A stretch of DNA of 33,826 nt, taken from assembly GCA_963575715.1 (NCBI GenBank), contig CAUYTW010000155.1, positions 1 to 33,826 of the forward strand. Reading direction: 5' to 3'. Both the position numbers and the translations under genes were made by a program. Each line of letters opens with the position of its first letter. Position 1 is the first letter of the stretch. The notes below the pieces were generated by a model. It was not told the origin of the DNA, ran no database searches, and saw only the letters and a program-made list of their open reading frames with translations. Source of the DNA: Gammaproteobacteria bacterium (GTDB lineage Bacteria > Pseudomonadota > Gammaproteobacteria > CAIRSR01). Below, piece after piece: positions 7,919-16,367 of the stretch.

Positions 7919-9805
7919 ATGTTCATACCCATGCGGCGTATTATTCTGCATTGCCTCAAGGACGACGCGTCAACCGCCGTTTTAGCCTTGGCGGAAGCAG
8001 GGGTCATGCATCCAGAAGAAGCCTCATCGAACGACAAAGATTTGCCGGAACTTCCTGGGCGCGATTATCAGCAGATTTACCATGCCGCCCATGCGCGCCT
8101 GGAAAAAATTCAGCATCACATGAATCTGGATCTTGCCGCTTTCGCCTCCGCTACCCCGCGCGTGGTGGGCGAGGCCGAATTGCTTCAAGTTAATGATGAT
8201 CTTGGTGAGCTATGGCGTCAGTGCTCAGACATTGAGGAGCAGGAACGACGTTTAGCAGAAGAAAATAAAATCATCAATGACCTCGCGCAAACCTTAAAAA
8301 ATTTTTCATTACTCGATGTTGATTTAGGATTGCTTCAGGGAAATACTCGATTTTTGGATGCGCGCGTGGGAATAATTCCCATGACCAACCTAGATCGCTT
8401 GCGCGAGGCGTTGGGGCTGGAAGAATATTTTCTGAGTGTATTTGGCATCGCAGAAAATAATGCGCGTATCGTAATCGCGGGTTTGCGGAATGCGCACTCC
8501 GAAAAAAAAATTGGCGCGCTACTGGAAGCCGCAGATTGGCGAACGATCCCGTTACCAATTGAGTTTAAGGGGCGTCCGGAAAAACTCAAGGAAGAACTTG
8601 CCAATCGCCGATTAGCGGTGGACAAGGATCGCCTGGTACTCCGCGCGGAAAGAGAAATTCGCCACATTGAGTGCAGCGTCAAATTAATGAATGCCATCCA
8701 GGTATTGCGTTTAGCGGCTCCTCACGCCGAGATGGCGGAAGTATTACGGGGGCGTGGCGGTTTGAGCGTGATTCAAGGCTGGATTCCTCATGACCAAATT
8801 CAGACAGCGTGGACGGCTCTTGAGGATCGATTTACCCGTCCCTTTGTACTCGAAACTCGTGCGCCTACTCTCGATGAGCGCACTCGTACTCCCAGCCTCG
8901 TGAAACATCCTCCTTGGCTCGATTTATTTTTGACTCTGGTTAAGGGTTATGGCGTGCCGCGCTACGGTGAATTTGATCCAACCTGGTTATTTGCCATTAG
9001 TTATGTCTTGATGTTCGGGATAATGTTCGGCGACCTCGGGCAAGGCGCGGTCATCGTCGGATTGGCGGGATATTTCCGTCAGCGGCTGGGTCACATTGCA
9101 CCATTTTTGATGGCGGTAGGAGGAGCCTCAATGATTTTCGGCATCTTGTATGGTTCGCTATTTTGTTTTGAGGATTTGCTGCCTGCTTTGTGGATGTCGC
9201 CGTTGAAAGATCCTGCGCGAATGTTGATGCTCGCTTTATATTGGGGAGTTGGATTTATTGTGTTATCAACACTATTAAGCGTTCGTAACCGCATTGTCGA
9301 TGGCCATGTACTCGAAGCACTGTTCGACGGTAAAGGCCTGGCGGGCATTGCTGCTTACTTGGGTTTACTTTGGGGCGGTTATTCTGGAATGGTTTACAGC
9401 CAGTTTGGCAATGGAGAAAAATTTGCCATTATTATTCCTTTATTGTTGATGCTTGGTTACAAATGGCATGAACTTGACTTTCCGCCCGGCGAAAAAATTT
9501 TGGTGATGCTTATTGAAGGATTCGACGCCATGATGAATTATTTTTCTAATACGCTTTCTTTCCTGCGCGTGGCAGCTTTCAGTCTCAACCATGTGGCCTT
9601 AGCATTTGCCATTTTCGCCGTAGCCGATATGATGGGAACTACTGGTCATTGGCTCACCGTGGTATTCGGTAATATCTTCATCATGGTATTGGAAGGAGGA
9701 GTAGTCGCCATTCAAGTATTGCGCTTGGAATATTATGAGAGTTTTTCTCGTTTTTTTAGTGGGGATGGTCGGGAGTTTAAGCCATTAATGTTGTGGAAAT
9801 CATAA
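7919..9805 (+). CDS. ntpI: V-type ATPase subunit I/a (membrane stator)
   Basis: 628 residues. The N-terminal half (about 1-310) is soluble and helical; the C-terminal half holds about seven to eight membrane segments. Family marks include FIPMRRIIL at the start, GIMFGDLGQGAVI near 360, the conserved SNTLSFLRVAAFSLNHVAL stretch carrying the channel arginine, and VLRLEYYESFSRFFSGDGREFKPL at the end. This subunit forms the ion half-channels beside the rotor ring. ATG 7919 gives the usual N-terminus; a second ATG at 7931 is possible. Length is normal for bacterial subunit I. Confidence 0.93.
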   Translation: MFIPMRRIILHCLKDDASTAVLALAEAGVMHPEEASSNDKDLPELPGRDYQQIYHAAHARLEKIQHHMNLDLAAFASATPRVVGEAELLQVNDDLGELWRQCSDIEEQERRLAEENKIINDLAQTLKNFSLLDVDLGLLQGNTRFLDARVGIIPMTNLDRLREALGLEEYFLSVFGIAENNARIVIAGLRNAHSEKKIGALLEAADWRTIPLPIEFKGRPEKLKEELANRRLAVDKDRLVLRAEREIRHIECSVKLMNAIQVLRLAAPHAEMAEVLRGRGGLSVIQGWIPHDQIQTAWTALEDRFTRPFVLETRAPTLDERTRTPSLVKHPPWLDLFLTLVKGYGVPRYGEFDPTWLFAISYVLMFGIMFGDLGQGAVIVGLAGYFRQRLGHIAPFLMAVGGASMIFGILYGSLFCFEDLLPALWMSPLKDPARMLMLALYWGVGFIVLSTLLSVRNRIVDGHVLEALFDGKGLAGIAAYLGLLWGGYSGMVYSQFGNGEKFAIIIPLLLMLGYKWHELDFPPGEKILVMLIEGFDAMMNYFSNTLSFLRVAAFSLNHVALAFAIFAVADMMGTTGHWLTVVFGNIFIMVLEGGVVAIQVLRLEYYESFSRFFSGDGREFKPLMLWKS

Positions 9806-9807
9806 AT

Positions 9808-9845
9808 CATACTACTGCTAAAGTCGGTGACTTTAATCGATAATG
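9808..9845 (+). repeat. Possible left-end relic of the element family (copy 6)
   Basis: ACTGCTAAAGTCGGTGACTTTA just after the ntpI stop parallels CACTGCTAAAGCCGGTGGCTTTA at the left end of the full copy at 22253. No core or right end is recognisable before ntpK. Confidence 0.35.
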
Positions 9846-9925
9846 ACAATCAAGAATGCCGATACTGAAGCTGAAATCAATTTTTTTGGTTCTTTCGATT
9901 CCGAGAAATCAGCCAGGTTAACGGC

Positions 9926-9959
9926 AACCAGTTAAAGTGTATCCTGGTTATTTTTTATT
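9926..9959 (+). terminator. Terminator-like hairpin between ntpI and ntpK
   Basis: AACCAG (9926-9931) pairs with CTGGTT (9944-9949), followed by ATTTTTTATT. It lies inside the operon, 48 bases before the proteolipid gene, so it could act as an attenuator or mRNA boundary that sets the high level of subunit K. The stem is only 6 bp, so efficiency is doubtful. Confidence 0.4.
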
Positions 9960-10007
9960 AATCATAACTCGCAAACTGCGAAATTTAGAGTTAGAGGAGG
10001 CTATAAG

Positions 10008-10460
10008 ATGTATTGGTTGATTGCAGTGATGAGTTTTAGTTTGCTCGGAACCATGGGCCTCGGCGCGTGGCTAGAGTTCAATCCCACGACCACTGGCGCG
10101 TCAACTCCGCGTTGGTTGCGGCGGACAGTGAATGCCAATCTCATTGGCTTTGTCGCCACCGGAATCGGAATGATGTTTATAGGGATGCGGGAAGTCATGG
10201 CAGTGACCGAACCGGTTGCTGGCACCGCACACGAAATTTCAATGGGAATGGGAATGGCCATGATTGGCATCGCGTTGCCCACCGCTATGGCCACGCTCGC
10301 CGCCTCTTACGCGGTAGCTGCGATTGGATCCGCCGCACTTGCGGTGCTTGCCGAGCGACCTGAATCATTCGGCCGGAGCTTGATTTTTCTAGGACTGGCG
10401 GAAGGTATCGCCATTTATGGGCTAGTGGTCAGCATATTAATGCTGGGTAAATTGGGATGA
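10008..10460 (+). CDS. ntpK: V-type ATPase subunit K (proteolipid, rotor ring)
   Basis: 150 residues, about four membrane segments (roughly 1-22, 44-62, 78-112, 122-147). The last pair forms the typical c-subunit hairpin, with ERPESFGR in the polar loop and the ion-binding Glu132 in LAEGIAIYG. The first pair has no membrane Glu, so each subunit offers one ion site, as in Enterococcus NtpK. No Gln corresponds to the sodium-ligand glutamines known there, which leans towards protons, but this is inference. A strong GGAGG lies 8 bases before the ATG, in keeping with the need for many copies. The stop overlaps the subunit F start by 4 bases. Confidence 0.9.
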   Translation: MYWLIAVMSFSLLGTMGLGAWLEFNPTTTGASTPRWLRRTVNANLIGFVATGIGMMFIGMREVMAVTEPVAGTAHEISMGMGMAMIGIALPTAMATLAASYAVAAIGSAALAVLAERPESFGRSLIFLGLAEGIAIYGLVVSILMLGKLG

Positions 10461-10846
10461 CCCCGATCTCGCCTCTCCAACTCGCAAATTTGGCTGAAAA
10501 GATGCCGGGTGTGCCGTTGGAAACGCGGCTGATTGTCATGGGTGGTGCCCCGTTGACCGAAGGTTTCGCGCTGATTGGTTTCGAGGTTTTCCCAAACGCC
10601 ACTATTGATGAATTAGATGATGTGCTGAACGAGCTGTTGAAACAGCGACAAAAGGCTCTGGTATTAATTGAGGATTACTTGGCACTGGGCAACAGGAGTT
10701 CCATTCTTGCCCAAATACGTGCGGAAGGGGGAAGCATTGTGGTGGTGGAGATTCCGCGCATCAACGCTCCTGCTGACTACCATCCTCAAATAGAAGCAAT
10801 GGTTGTCTCCATTTTAGGACCAAATGCCTTAGAGGAACGCGCATGA
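10457..10846 (+). CDS. ntpG: V-type ATPase subunit F (central shaft)
   Basis: 129 residues with the Rossmann-like layout of subunit F: TEGFALIGFEVF near 34-45, KALVLIEDYLA, then a Pro-rich PRINAPADYH segment and a C-terminal helix. It sits on the central shaft with subunit D and affects ATP hydrolysis. ATGA overlaps join it to subunit K upstream and subunit E downstream, suggesting translational coupling. The N-terminus (MTPISPLQLANLAEK) is about 20 residues longer than in many homologues. Confidence 0.82.
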   Translation: MTPISPLQLANLAEKMPGVPLETRLIVMGGAPLTEGFALIGFEVFPNATIDELDDVLNELLKQRQKALVLIEDYLALGNRSSILAQIRAEGGSIVVVEIPRINAPADYHPQIEAMVVSILGPNALEERA

Positions 10847-11478
10847 ATACCCTCACCAATGTCGAGGAACTGGAACGCGCCCTGCTCGCTCGCGCCCAGG
10901 CGCTTGCCGGAGAATATCTTGAACGCGCACGTCGTTCTCGTGACCGCGTCCTCAATGAAGAGAATGAACGTTTACGCTTGCGTGAGGAACGCGAAGCCAT
11001 GATGGCCAAGGCATTGGGTGAACGTGTTTATCGCCGTCAGGTTCAGCAGGCGGAACTCCTTCGTCATGAGGAACTGGATCGGCTACGCTGGATTTTAATC
11101 CGTGGCGTCATGGATGTCCTGCCAGAGCGCCTAGCGAGGCTTGCCAACGACGAGGATCGCTATTTGCAGATTCTTGGCCGATTCCTCGCTGACGCTGCCC
11201 GAGCCATTGAGCGCGACGACCTAGTGTGCGAGCTGAACGTCACTGACCTTCAGCGGCTGCGCACGCGCTGGGATGCTTTCGCGCTCGCGGCAGTACCGGA
11301 GCGTCATATCACCCTTCATCTTCAGCCACGGTTTTGTAATGGTGGTTTACTGTTGCGCACCGCTGATGACCGAATTCGCGTTGACAATACCTTCGAGGGT
11401 CGTCTGGCGCGCATGGAGGAACGGCTTGAACGCGTGATTCGAGAACAACTGTTTGGCCTGCCCACGAATTCTGTTTAA
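10843..11478 (+). CDS. ntpE: V-type ATPase subunit E (peripheral stalk)
   Basis: 211 residues. The N-terminal about 100 residues form a charged, Arg/Glu-rich coiled coil; the C-terminal domain has the NGGLLLRTADDRIRVDNTFEGRL motif (G-G-x-x-x-x..D..R.DNTFE..L) diagnostic of subunit E. It pairs with the stalk subunit encoded at 6476 to hold the catalytic head. It begins in a 4-base ATGA overlap with subunit F. A 139-base gap follows before subunit A; it holds a loose AGGGC..GCCCT inverted repeat but nothing else that I recognise. Confidence 0.88.
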   Translation: MNTLTNVEELERALLARAQALAGEYLERARRSRDRVLNEENERLRLREEREAMMAKALGERVYRRQVQQAELLRHEELDRLRWILIRGVMDVLPERLARLANDEDRYLQILGRFLADAARAIERDDLVCELNVTDLQRLRTRWDAFALAAVPERHITLHLQPRFCNGGLLLRTADDRIRVDNTFEGRLARMEERLERVIREQLFGLPTNSV

Positions 11479-11617
11479 TCAAATCAAGGGCCTTTCAACG
11501 ATTACAACGCCGTAGCGCCCTCTACTCCGCTAGGTTATGTACCTGGGCTGTGGGGTCGTCCTTCGTCCATGGAGTCCTTCGATGAATTTTACATATAACT
11601 TTGCGGTGGATTAATCA

Positions 11618-13372
11618 ATGGGCGACATCATCGAAATCAACGGTCCCCTGGTGCGAATCCGTCTTCCCGACGTGCTGAACGGGGAACAAGTCAAAATTGG
11701 CAAACTCGGTCTGGTAGGCGAGGTCATTGGCCGCGACGCCGAGCTTGCTATGGTTCAAGTTTATGAATCCACTGAAGGCGTGCGTCCCGGCGAAAGTGTC
11801 GTTGCCCTCGGTCATCCCTTGGTAGTTGAGCTGGGTCCTGGATTGCTTGGTCAAATTTACGATGGAGTGCAGCGCCCCTTGCTGCGTATCCAGGCGCTCT
11901 CCGGCGATCATATTGCTCGCGGCTTGGAAGTTCCCTCATTGGATCGCGAGCGGCGTTGGGCATTCACACCCAACGTCGAACTGGTTGTGGGTGGCGATGT
12001 CAAGGGCGGCATGGTACTGGGTACCGTTCCCGAGACTCGGGCCATTATCCACCGCATATTGGTGCCACCGAACGTCGCGGGTAAATTATTGGAAATTGTC
12101 CCCGCCGGAGAATATTCGGTGGAGGAAGTGATTGCCCGCATTTGCGACAAGGACGGCCACGAATATCCATTAAAGCTTTATCATCGCTGGCCGGTACGCA
12201 TTCCACGCCCCTACGCTAGGCGCGACCACGCCATCGCTCCGTTAATCACGGGCCAACGGATTTTAGACACCTTTTTCCCACTGGTGAAAGGCGGAAAAGG
12301 AGCGGTGCCCGGCCCTTTCGGTGCAGGAAAAACCGTGGTTCAACAACAGATCGCGCGCTGGTCGAATGCTGATATCGTTATTTACGTGGGTTGTGGCGAG
12401 CGGGGCAACGAATTGGTAGATATCCTGGAGACCTTTCCGGAACTCAATGACCCACACACCGGGCGCTCGCTAATGGAGCGTACCCTGCTGGTGGCCAACA
12501 CTTCCAATATGCCGGTAGTGGCCCGCGAGGCATCCATCTACGTTGGAGTTACGCTTGCAGAATACTACCGCGATCAAGGCTACGATGTGGTGATGGTGGC
12601 TGATTCCACCTCACGTTGGGCTGAAGCACTTCGAGAGGTGGCTGGACGCCTTGGTCAAATGCCGGTTGAGGAAGGATATCCTGCCTATCTTGCCTCGCGC
12701 CTGGCAGCTTTCTATGAACGCGCCGGGTTGGTCAACACCCTGAGCGGAAAAAATGGCTCGGTAACTTTAATCGGTGCGGTCTCGCCGCCGGGCGGTGATT
12801 TTTCCGAGCCAGTGACTTCGCACACCAAAGAAATTGTCGGGACTTTTTGGGCCTTGTCCAAAGAATTGGCCGACGCCCGTCATTACCCAGCGGTGGCTTG
12901 GACCGATAGTTTCTCAAGCTACGTAGCCACCGCCGCCCAATGGTGGGCGGAGCACGTCAACCATAAATGGAGCGAGGAGCGCGCTGAGGCTCTCGGGCTG
13001 CTGATTCAGGCGGATGAACTAGCGCGTATCGTTAACTTGGTCGGTCCCGAGGCGCTTTCACCAACTCAGCGCTGGATTCTGGAAGGAGCGAATCTGCTCA
13101 AGGAAGGACTGCTCCAACAAAGTGCCCTTGATGAAGTGGATTGCTATTCCTCGCCAGAAAAGCAATTCACGCTACTTGATCTAATTCTCCAAATTTATCA
13201 TGAAGGTCAGGCAGTGCTCGACCGTGGATTTCCCATTCAACAATTGATGTCGCTGGCCATTTTAGGCCGTGCTCGGCGGATTAAGGGAGTTTATTCCAGC
13301 AACCAAATAGAGGGACTACGCAATTTCGCCAAGGAAATTCACGCTGAATTCCAACGTTTACTGATTGAATAA
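11618..13372 (+). CDS. ntpA: V-type ATPase catalytic subunit A
   Basis: 584 residues, full length. The Walker A motif GPFGAGKT is at 232-239, followed by IVIYVGCGERGNELVDIL, the Walker B region DVVMVADSTSRWAEALRE and EGYPAYLASRLAAFYERAG. The non-homologous insert that separates A subunits from F-type beta is present between about 110 and 200. It hydrolyses or makes ATP in the head together with subunit B. GGTGG lies 9 bases before ATG 11618. The stop is followed immediately by a repeated-element remnant that fills the gap to subunit B. Confidence 0.96.
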   Translation: MGDIIEINGPLVRIRLPDVLNGEQVKIGKLGLVGEVIGRDAELAMVQVYESTEGVRPGESVVALGHPLVVELGPGLLGQIYDGVQRPLLRIQALSGDHIARGLEVPSLDRERRWAFTPNVELVVGGDVKGGMVLGTVPETRAIIHRILVPPNVAGKLLEIVPAGEYSVEEVIARICDKDGHEYPLKLYHRWPVRIPRPYARRDHAIAPLITGQRILDTFFPLVKGGKGAVPGPFGAGKTVVQQQIARWSNADIVIYVGCGERGNELVDILETFPELNDPHTGRSLMERTLLVANTSNMPVVAREASIYVGVTLAEYYRDQGYDVVMVADSTSRWAEALREVAGRLGQMPVEEGYPAYLASRLAAFYERAGLVNTLSGKNGSVTLIGAVSPPGGDFSEPVTSHTKEIVGTFWALSKELADARHYPAVAWTDSFSSYVATAAQWWAEHVNHKWSEERAEALGLLIQADELARIVNLVGPEALSPTQRWILEGANLLKEGLLQQSALDEVDCYSSPEKQFTLLDLILQIYHEGQAVLDRGFPIQQLMSLAILGRARRIKGVYSSNQIEGLRNFAKEIHAEFQRLLIE

Positions 13373-13544
13373 AGTAGCAAACTGGATCTGTGTTGCAACA
13401 TTGGTGAGGGAGCGAAACTACAATGCTTTCATCACTAGGTCAGTCAGGATTGACGGCCGAAAAGATTCGGCAGTAATGACGGTTGCAAAAACCGTCTCCT
13501 TTCATCCCCAACGGCTTAAAACCTGGGGTTTCTCGGAGACTTGG
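13373..13544 (+). repeat. 3'-half HEARO/omega-RNA-like element filling the ntpA-ntpB gap (copy 7)
   Basis: It begins in the core with GTTGCAACATTGGTGAGGGA, shared with the full copies, then ATCACTAGG and a degenerate GGCCGAAAAGATTCGGC, and ends in hairpin CCCCAACGG..CCTGGGG and tail CTCGGAGACTTGG. The left end and 5' core are absent. The right border abuts ATGA at 13545, the ntpB start codon, and its GGAG at 13535-13538 is correctly spaced to act as the ribosome binding site. Confidence 0.75.
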
Positions 13545-14945
13545 ATGAGAGAAAAAGAATATCGTCTCGCCTCCGCAGCCCGTGGAGGACTGTTATTCAT
13601 GCGCGGAATCACGGGCGTGGCTTTCGCTGATCGAGTCGTGGTTCGTGATCATCGTGGCCGGCGACGTAATGGCCAAGTCATCCGTAGCTCCGCAGACATC
13701 GTACTGATTCAGGTGTTAGAAGGCACAGACGATCTCAATCTGGAAAATACTTGGGTACGTTTTCTGGATGAACCCATCGAATTATCGGTCTCGCCAGAGT
13801 TGTTAGGACGAGTATTCAATGGCACTGGTGCCCCCCGCGATGATCGTCCACGGGTAATTTCCGATCTGCGCCGCAATGTCAACGGTTCTCCTGTGAATCC
13901 CGCCGCTCGGACCTATCCACGGGAATTCATTCAGACCGGAATTTCCACCATTGATGGCTTGAATTCTCTGGTACGTGGCCAGAAGTTACCCATTTTTTCT
14001 GGATCGGGCTTGCCCCACAATCGCCTCGCTGCCCAAATCGTGCGCCAGGCAAAGCTCCTCTCAGAGGACGCCCATTTTGCAGTGGTATTTGCCGCAATGG
14101 GAGTCTCGCACGCGGACGCGCGATTCTTCGAGGAAAATTTTGAATCGTCGGGAGTGTTGGGCAATGTGGTAATGTTTATTAACCTTGCCGATGATCCTCC
14201 TATTGAACGACTTATTTTGCCGCGCACTGCACTCACCGCCGCAGAATATCTTGCCTATGATTTGGACATGCACGTTTTGGTGGTAATGACCGATATGACC
14301 CATTACGCTGAGGCGTTGCGCGAGGTTGCCACAGCCAAAGGAGATGTTCCATCGCGCAAAGGCTATCCAGGATATCTCTATTCAGACCTGGCGGAAATTT
14401 ACGAACGCGCCGGGCGAATCAAAAATCGTCATGGTTCAATTACCTTCGTGCCGGTTTTATCGATGCCCTCCGATGACATCACCCACCCAATTCCCGATTT
14501 AACTGGATATATCACCGAAGGTCAGATTGTTTTGTCCCGTGAATTGCACGGTCAAGGCGTCTACCCACCGGTGAATATTTCTCCGTCGTTGTCCCGTTTG
14601 ATGAAGGATGGCGTGGGCAAAAATTTTACCCGCGAGGATCATCCACGGGTAGCGAGTCAACTGTATGCCTCTTATGCGCATGCTCAGGAAATTAGAAATT
14701 TGGCATCGATTATTGGTGCGGAGGAACTGTCTACAATCGACCGTCGCTACCTTGAATTCGCCAAACGTTTTGAAAGTCATTTTGTTGGACAAGGCGAGGA
14801 TGAAGATCGATCCATCATTGATAGTTTGAATATCGCCTGGGATCTATTATCGCTACTGCCACCAGAATTACTATCCAGGGTACGCGAGGCAGATATTGCA
14901 AAATATCACCGTCAGGAAAAGAGCAGCATCCCGGAAGAGGTCTAA
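13545..14945 (+). CDS. ntpB: V-type ATPase regulatory subunit B
   Basis: 466 residues from ATG 13545, matching the usual length of about 460. Family marks are VRDHRGRRRNGQVI, FNGTGAPRDDRP, PREFIQTGISTIDGLNSLVRGQKLPIF, and SGSGLPHNRLAAQI where catalytic subunits have a Walker A loop. SRKGYPGYLYSDLAEIYERAG and MPSDDITHPIPDLTGYITEGQ follow. B alternates with A in the hexameric head and holds the non-catalytic nucleotide site. The longer frame from 13365 runs through element sequence and is not protein-like there. Confidence 0.95.
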   Translation: MREKEYRLASAARGGLLFMRGITGVAFADRVVVRDHRGRRRNGQVIRSSADIVLIQVLEGTDDLNLENTWVRFLDEPIELSVSPELLGRVFNGTGAPRDDRPRVISDLRRNVNGSPVNPAARTYPREFIQTGISTIDGLNSLVRGQKLPIFSGSGLPHNRLAAQIVRQAKLLSEDAHFAVVFAAMGVSHADARFFEENFESSGVLGNVVMFINLADDPPIERLILPRTALTAAEYLAYDLDMHVLVVMTDMTHYAEALREVATAKGDVPSRKGYPGYLYSDLAEIYERAGRIKNRHGSITFVPVLSMPSDDITHPIPDLTGYITEGQIVLSRELHGQGVYPPVNISPSLSRLMKDGVGKNFTREDHPRVASQLYASYAHAQEIRNLASIIGAEELSTIDRRYLEFAKRFESHFVGQGEDEDRSIIDSLNIAWDLLSLLPPELLSRVREADIAKYHRQEKSSIPEEV

Positions 14946-14954
14946 ATTTCACTC

Positions 14955-15575
14955 ATGTCTCAACGGCTAAAGGTTCCTCCAACCAAGAGTTCCCTGCTGG
15001 CGCTGCGTCGCCAGGAAAATTTTTTGCAAGAAGGGTACACATTGCTTGAACGCAAGCGCGATTTGTTGACACGTTTGGTTTATGAACGGTTGAATCGCTA
15101 CCGTCGTTTACGAATTGAAGTACGAGATGCCTTAGTGAACGCCTATCGTTGGCTGGCCATCATTCAATTACGGATGGGAAGTCGGAGTTTGCATCAAGCG
15201 GCCTTGGGTTCAATTCCGGCATTGCAAGTCAATATTTTTCCACGCTCGAGTCTGGGCGTGGAATACCCAGCGGTGAGTGCCGAGCTTCGGCCTTTACAGC
15301 CTGTGGGATTAATGGGAACCGATGCAAGTTTCGATGAAGCGCGGGATCACCTAGCACGATTGACCATCATTCTTGCCAACCTTGGCGAGGCGGAAATGGC
15401 ATTGCGTCGAATGCTGGCCGAGCAACGTAAAACTCAAAAAAGAGTAAATGCATTAAAATATAATGTTATTCCTCGTTATCAAGCCACAATTCATTTTATT
15501 CAGTCTTCCCTGGAAGAAGAGGAACGGAATACTTTATTTCAAACCAAATTATTGTGTAAGCAAGATGTAGCCTGA
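14955..15575 (+). CDS. ntpD: V-type ATPase subunit D (central rotor shaft)
   Basis: 206 residues with the standard N-terminus: PPTKSSLLALRRQ followed by LERKRDLL. The protein is a long helical hairpin, and the C-terminal helix has the family's ALRRMLAEQRKTQKRVNALKY pattern and IPRYQATIHFIQSSLEEEER. It forms the rotating axle inside the A3B3 head. It starts 9 bases after subunit B and is the last recognisable V-ATPase gene, followed by an AT-rich stretch. Confidence 0.93.
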   Translation: MSQRLKVPPTKSSLLALRRQENFLQEGYTLLERKRDLLTRLVYERLNRYRRLRIEVRDALVNAYRWLAIIQLRMGSRSLHQAALGSIPALQVNIFPRSSLGVEYPAVSAELRPLQPVGLMGTDASFDEARDHLARLTIILANLGEAEMALRRMLAEQRKTQKRVNALKYNVIPRYQATIHFIQSSLEEEERNTLFQTKLLCKQDVA

Positions 15576-15643
15576 AAATGGTGTATTATCTATTAAAGTC
15601 ATAAATATTATTAATAATTATCTTTTACTGGATTAACAATCAC

Positions 15644-15844
15644 ATGATTACCGCACTAATTATTATTTTTTCGTTTACACTGGGTGTAAAAATTATGGTA
15701 ATGAAAAAACTGTTGGTACTTCGTGATTTATTTCCAGAAAAGCAGATGTATTATGATTCGTTAATCAAGCTTGCTAAAATGTTTATTATCCCGACCACTG
15801 TTTTGTTAGTCGGGGCGTTAATTTTCAAAATTTGGAGAAATTAA
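15644..15844 (+). CDS. Small two-helix membrane protein, unknown
   Basis: 66 residues with two hydrophobic segments (about 1-18 and 46-62) joined by a charged LRDLFPEKQMYYDS linker. I do not recognise the family. Its stop codon TAA overlaps the ATG of the next gene, so the two are probably translated together. It follows subunit D by 68 AT-rich bases and may be carried on the V-ATPase transcript. The base composition is markedly richer in A and T than the ATPase genes. Confidence 0.6.
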   Translation: MITALIIIFSFTLGVKIMVMKKLLVLRDLFPEKQMYYDSLIKLAKMFIIPTTVLLVGALIFKIWRN

Positions 15845-16275
15845 TGTTCAACACTCACTGGATAATGATTCCAATATCTTTTTTTCCAGCAGGAATTTCT
15901 TGCGGACTTTTAGGAATAACCGCCGAAGGAATTTTATTTATCACTTTGTTTATTTCTATTTGCTGGCTGCATATCGCATTTTATTTCTTGTGTAAGGTTT
16001 TTCTCGATATCGAATTTGGTCAATTACCAAAAATGGAATTGCTGATTGCACTAGGCAGTTTTATGACGGGATATCTTCTTTCTTTTGGATATCAAAATTT
16101 CCGTAGTTTTTGCATATCGCTTCTCGCGTGGGGAATATTCTTTTTTCATGATTTTGTCTTTGGCATATCATTATTATTTGGTGGTTCCACGTTAAAAGGT
16201 ATTTTATCGCGGGATATGCCACCAATAAGAAGAACACGACGTTTTTATACGAAAATTAAAAATGATGATAGTTAA
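15844..16275 (+). CDS. Four-helix membrane protein, unknown
   Basis: 143 residues from ATG 15844, with GGAGAA 7 bases upstream inside the previous gene. About four membrane segments (roughly 5-26, 30-52, 64-82, 88-112), then a basic tail RRTRRFYTKIKNDD, which points to a cytoplasmic C-terminus. No family recognised. The TAATG overlap with the preceding 66-residue gene suggests a functional pair. A role linked to the V-ATPase is possible from position only. Confidence 0.6.
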   Translation: MFNTHWIMIPISFFPAGISCGLLGITAEGILFITLFISICWLHIAFYFLCKVFLDIEFGQLPKMELLIALGSFMTGYLLSFGYQNFRSFCISLLAWGIFFFHDFVFGISLLFGGSTLKGILSRDMPPIRRTRRFYTKIKNDDS

Positions 16276-16287
16276 ATTGGTACCTTG

Positions 16288-16330
16288 TCAATCACCACCG
16301 CGGCCTCTACAAAATCGAGAGGTTTGTAGG
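16288..16330 (+). repeat. Possible left-end relic of the element family
   Basis: TCAATCACCACCGCGG followed by a CCTCT..AGAGG hairpin and TTTGTAGGG parallels TCAATCACCCCGCG plus hairpin at 2017. No right end is recognisable before the next gene. Confidence 0.35.
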
Positions 16331-16367
16331 GTGACCTGCAATGGTAACTAGTTGATTATAATTACTT

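Noticed and set aside
13365-13544. N-terminal extension of V-ATPase subunit B (60 residues in frame)
   Set aside because: The bases are those of a repeated element, including its core and right-end hairpin, and homology to subunit B starts at the ATG at 13545.
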